This document shows positions 60,968 to 64,000 of a DNA stretch of 64,000 nucleotides, piece after piece. The position numbers and the translations under genes were made by a program. The stretch is taken from positions 2,029,679 through 2,093,678 of the forward strand of contig NZ_KB217478.1 of the NCBI RefSeq assembly GCF_000331305.1, written 5' to 3'. Numbering within the stretch: the stretch's first letter is position 1; each line of letters starts with the position of its first letter. The notes beneath the pieces are model-generated. The model ran no database searches, was not told where the DNA came from, and saw only the letters and a program-made list of their open reading frames with translations. This stretch comes from Calothrix sp. PCC 7103 (lineage in GTDB: Bacteria; Cyanobacteriota; Cyanobacteriia; Cyanobacteriales; Nostocaceae).

Positions 60968-61250
60968 GGTAAAAACTCGTAAACTACGGTGATATGAAAC
61001 TTAAGAACGCTACTTCAAAAAACCTCTCTCCCTTCGTTTATAGGCGCGAAGATGGGTACAACGCTTTTGTTAACAATACTGTTTTTACTAGTCGCATTTT
61101 GGCAAATGGAACGGTATGAGTTGTAATCATAATCCAATTAGATTAAATGTACTACTAATTACACTATACTTGATAAAAAATTACGATGCCTAATAATTAG
61201 GTGCTTTCTAATGTTTGGAATACGGCACCAATATCTCTAAATTTTTCTAT

Positions 61251-61802
61251 TTAACCATTTATAATTTGGTTTACTGAAACAGAGACTTTTGGAAATGCCA
61301 GGGGATGAATTATTCCTGTAGTCAATGTTTGTTTTGCCGCGTATTCTCCATCTAGTGGTTGTCTAAATACTACTAGATATAATTTTTTAAGGTTTACAAC
61401 CCAATATTCTTGAATATTAGCACCTGCGTAAATTTTGCTTTTTGTTTCTAAGTCTTTCTCCAAACTCGTGTTACTGTATTCGATCAGCCAAAAAATATTC
61501 TCTGGATAAGGATGATGGTCTCGATACTCACGTCCTAAACGTTGAACAACTGCAACATCTGGTTCTGGTTCCGAATCGTCGGGTAGCGTTATTGGTTTAG
61601 CTTGACGTATTTTAGCACGTTCGCCCAGCAAAGAAGCCAAGTACTCGCCTGCTTCATCACTAGAATAAGCGTGTGGCTCTCCTTCCGGCGCCATCTCAAC
61701 AATTTCTCCTTTAAGTAACTCGACTTTGCGTCCACTTAAAATACCTGCGTCAATCATGCTGTGGTACTCTTCGAGTGTCCATTTGGCAGTGGTAAGCATC
61801 AT
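61251..61802 (-). CDS. Uma2-family (DUF820) restriction-endonuclease-fold protein
   Basis: A 183-residue protein of the Uma2/DUF820 family with a PD-(D/E)XK nuclease fold, greatly expanded in cyanobacteria. Typical parts are YHSMIDAGILSGRKVELLKG, EPEPDVAVVQ, the core IFWLIEYSNTSLEKDLETKS and IYAGANIQEYWVVNL. The Asp in EPEPDVAVV and the Glu of LIEYS with Lys in SLEKD are the predicted metal site and are present. The biological role is unknown; links to mobile elements have been suggested. The first ATG is at 61802; a second lies one codon on. Confidence 0.9.
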   Translation of the reverse strand: MMLTTAKWTLEEYHSMIDAGILSGRKVELLKGEIVEMAPEGEPHAYSSDEAGEYLASLLGERAKIRQAKPITLPDDSEPEPDVAVVQRLGREYRDHHPYPENIFWLIEYSNTSLEKDLETKSKIYAGANIQEYWVVNLKKLYLVVFRQPLDGEYAAKQTLTTGIIHPLAFPKVSVSVNQIING

Positions 61803-62163
61803 AATGGTTGTCTTTATTTTCCCATATTAAACGCTGCTGCGTAATTATGGTGGATAACACAGTTAATTTTTTCGCTGGTGCGTTCCCGGAGACTGATAGC
61901 TAAATGCTAAATGGCTCAATAGACGGGTCTAAGTTAATTTATAAAGTATATTAAAACACGGCATATAACAGAGTATTTACGAGTAGAAAAGCTTGGTAGG
62001 TGCAGATGCAAAGGCTAGACGAACTTTTAAAGAAATGTATGGAATTGACGGGGGTTTTGTAAATGAGACAGCATGTGTAGAGGACGGGCAAGGATGCCCA
62101 TCCCACAAGGCATGTCAATCACAATGCGTGTAAATAATGCAACTGTAAAAGAACCCACCCCTA
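61803..62163. other. 361-base gene-free stretch with one repeat
   Basis: No supported gene. A GGACGGGCAAGGATGCCCAT repeat lies at 62082-62112 (same family as 1838 and 21755). A short frame around 62005 (GADAKARRTFKEMYGIDGG) looks protein-like but has no start, so it may be an unrecognised relic. Confidence 0.4.
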
Positions 62164-63753
62164 CTATGCGATACCTAATACTTTGCGTAGGACTGTTTGG
62201 TCTTCTGACTTGACTTTTAGGCGCCCATTTTCAATATCGCGTATCCAGCTTTGGCTTTTACCTGCGAGTTTAGCTAGTTCGCGCTGGCTCATATTGAGTT
62301 TCTTTCTTGCTTGGGAAATTTGGTCACCTATTAGTCCAGATGTGGTTTTAGTTTTTTTTCTGTTTCTTGTTGTGGCAAGATGCTTTTTTTCGGCTTCGGA
62401 TAGTGCTTGCTCAAGTTCGGGTGGCAGGTCAAAGGACAAAATGCGTGCGTTCATGAGTAAGTTCCATTTACCTCTTGGACCTGCATCGGTGAGACGTGAG
62501 TTACCACCACCGTCATTAATCCAAAATTCGATAGCTTCGTCGGGGTCTTCAGGAATATCAACTAGCTTTGCCCACATTGGTTGAATGTTAGGTGGATAGG
62601 TAACGGGGTCGAATTTGGGTTTCATTCCGTAGTGATTTAGTACTTCTAAGTCACTTTCAAAGGTACGCAGTAAACGTTTGCGGTCGTCACGCTGTCTGCA
62701 AGCTGTGGCAACTTTTTGCTCTCCATAGGCAACGCGAAGTAATGTAGGGACGGTGATTCGCTGTTCTTTACCCATTTTGGTTTTGAATAATAACCACAAC
62801 ATTAAACGCGCGGCGCCTTCGTGTTGTTGCCATATACTCATAACAGTGTTTAACAGCGATTTAGGTAAACTACCATATTGAAAATAGGCGTTACGCTGTT
62901 TACAGCCTTGCTTGTTTAGAAAATACTGTGCCCAAATTCCAGCTTTGACCTTAAAAGTTAATCCAATTAGATATTTACATCCCTTGTCGTCTTCTTGGAA
63001 GTGGTGCTGAATATCCACCAAGTGCCACAAGGGACTTTTTTCTATTTTAAATCCTGGTACTCTACCCTGCTGTGCCCAACTAATTGATGTCATTAGCGAA
63101 CAACAACTGCGAACCCAGTTTTTCATCAATGTTAGCTTCGCAGTTTTGTTGAGGTCTTTACGCTTCTCTAATCCCAAATATTTCTCGATTTGTTTGTCAT
63201 CTATAACAAACTCTTGCTTCCACGGTTCGTTAACGGCAGTTGCATGTGCCGCAAAAATTAGATTTACACAAGCAGCGCGAATATCCAAAGCTTCAACTGC
63301 TGCTGTTGTTGTCGCAAGTTGATTTTCACTAAATGGTACTGCCAGATGAAAAGCTATGTTACCCTTACCTTGGTTAACTTGACGCCGATAGCAGATATAC
63401 CCATCTTCATCTAGTTCCCACGGTAGAGACGTGCGTTGTGCTAAAACATTAGAAGCTTCCCAAATTGCAATTGCAGAAGCAAAGGGATTATTCTTGCCGT
63501 TAACAAATAAATTTGAACTAGTGATTTCGCGTGGTTCAATCTTGCATCTTCCTCTCTTTACCTGCAAAGGAATCGGAGATTTAGTCGGACATACGGTCAA
63601 ACATTGAGGTTCGGAGTAGAAACCCTCACAGTTATTACATAGACAAGGGTCAATCCAATATTCATCATTTACAAGCTTGATAGCACCCACAGGGCATTGA
63701 GGACGACATTTATCGCATTCAATGCAACTGCTATTTGGAATTGTGTAAGGCAT
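62164..63753 (-). CDS. patB: PatB/CnfR-type ferredoxin-HTH regulator of nitrogen fixation
   Basis: A 529-residue protein with two bacterial-type 4Fe-4S motifs at the N-terminus (Cys10, 13, 16, 20 in CIECDKCRPQCPVGA, then Cys37, 39, 42, 51, 55), a long central region, and a C-terminal XRE helix-turn-helix (ARKKLNMSQRELAKLAGKSQ, then IENGRLKVKS). This architecture and length match PatB of Anabaena, also known as CnfR, which activates nif genes under low oxygen and affects heterocyst pattern. The Fe-S clusters are thought to sense oxygen. It marks the organism as a likely diazotroph. The start is the ATG at 63753. Confidence 0.92.
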   Translation of the reverse strand: MPYTIPNSSCIECDKCRPQCPVGAIKLVNDEYWIDPCLCNNCEGFYSEPQCLTVCPTKSPIPLQVKRGRCKIEPREITSSNLFVNGKNNPFASAIAIWEASNVLAQRTSLPWELDEDGYICYRRQVNQGKGNIAFHLAVPFSENQLATTTAAVEALDIRAACVNLIFAAHATAVNEPWKQEFVIDDKQIEKYLGLEKRKDLNKTAKLTLMKNWVRSCCSLMTSISWAQQGRVPGFKIEKSPLWHLVDIQHHFQEDDKGCKYLIGLTFKVKAGIWAQYFLNKQGCKQRNAYFQYGSLPKSLLNTVMSIWQQHEGAARLMLWLLFKTKMGKEQRITVPTLLRVAYGEQKVATACRQRDDRKRLLRTFESDLEVLNHYGMKPKFDPVTYPPNIQPMWAKLVDIPEDPDEAIEFWINDGGGNSRLTDAGPRGKWNLLMNARILSFDLPPELEQALSEAEKKHLATTRNRKKTKTTSGLIGDQISQARKKLNMSQRELAKLAGKSQSWIRDIENGRLKVKSEDQTVLRKVLGIA

Positions 63754-63885
63754 AAGGTAATGGCCACATTACTTCATTCGTATGCTTGATTAAAAACTAG
63801 CCCCTGGATAGCAGAATGTTAGTTCATATAAGTATTTAGAATACTTTGATTTTAATACTATTCAGGGTTATTAGTCGATTCGTTT

Positions 63886-63978
63886 TTATGCTGAATGTTT
63901 TCTATTCATAACAATTTCACAAACAACTTTACAAAGTTGTTCATAACGAGCCAAGATGTCTTGATTTTTCATATTCAT
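63886..63978 (-). CDS. Possible 30-residue peptide upstream of patB
   Basis: A short frame from the ATG at 63978 (or 63972) encodes MNMKNQDILARYEQLCKVV followed by CEIVMNRKHSA. A GGGGCTATG context sits at the start, giving a moderate ribosome site. It lies 132 bases upstream of patB on the same strand. The helix-like, charged sequence could be a small regulatory peptide or a chance frame. No family is recognised. Confidence 0.3.
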   Translation of the reverse strand: MNMKNQDILARYEQLCKVVCEIVMNRKHSA

Positions 63979-64000
63979 AGCCCCAATAAAATTTCCTAAT

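Noticed and set aside
61052-61126. 24-residue hydrophobic frame (MGTTLLLTILFLLVAFWQME)
   Set aside because: It could be a membrane peptide, but short hydrophobic frames arise easily in T-rich DNA and there is no ribosome site or known relative.
1-64000. CRISPR array, prophage or intact insertion sequence
   Set aside because: No regularly spaced direct repeats of CRISPR size, phage structural genes or transposase motifs were seen on either strand.

Overview
The window is chromosomal DNA of a filamentous, very probably heterocyst-forming, nitrogen-fixing cyanobacterium (Nostocales-like). The evidence is petB-petD for the cytochrome b6f complex, a CpcS/CpeS phycobilin lyase, an NblB-like HEAT protein, ctpA, a phytol kinase, a PxcA/CemA protein, a CcmM-like carbonic anhydrase, and at the right edge a PatB/CnfR regulator of nitrogen fixation. 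GC content looks close to 40 % by eye. The genome signature is unusual. The usual cyanobacterial HIP1 octamer GCGATCGC was not seen, GGCGCC occurs about a hundred times, and GATC is almost absent (nine copies noted). No tRNA, rRNA, CRISPR array or intact transposase was found.

Layout. 0-6 kb: a truncated response regulator, a tiny zinc-ribbon protein, PPK2, a phosphoribosyltransferase, a GPH-type transporter with a TPMT-like methyltransferase, the NblB-like protein and the bilin lyase. 6-12 kb: an M50 intramembrane protease, a degenerate metallo-beta-lactamase-fold protein, ctpA divergent from petB-petD, and an anti-sigma-type ATPase. 12-23 kb: a glycosyltransferase, small envelope proteins, an RDD/pentapeptide-repeat protein, a repeat-rich stretch with a 256-bp tandem duplication, an SDR, an M28 peptidase, a SafE-like membrane protein, a carbamoyltransferase relic, galE and a candidate Yfr1 small RNA. 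23-32 kb: an ABC exporter, cobO, an Rre1-like regulator, a P-type ATPase relic, twin TspO genes, a VanX-like dipeptidase, yidD, phytol kinase, a repeat-rich secreted protein and small hypothetical proteins.

32.7-37.2 kb is a compact NAD-synthesis operon: pncB, nadD, an NrtR-type Nudix regulator and nadE. It is followed by a tiny DUF6888/DUF6887-like pair, a flavin split-barrel protein, dnaK, an acetoacetate-decarboxylase-like protein and an MscS channel.

Two blocks look like systems. At 43.1-54.1 kb, a 1934-residue two-partner-secretion exoprotein ending in a CHAT caspase-like protease domain lies divergent to a DUF928 protein, a CHASE2-class III cyclase and a TpsB transporter: a candidate secreted-protease module with its own export pore and second-messenger sensor. 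At 57.2-60.6 kb, a stand-alone gamma-carbonic anhydrase, a short gene resembling its C-terminal tail, PxcA and a bestrophin-family channel run in one direction next to a two-component system: a candidate inorganic-carbon/proton module.

Intergenic regions carry several families of short palindromic repeats, two gene relics, several intrinsic terminators and a few very small open frames. All assignments come from reading the sequence; no database search was run.
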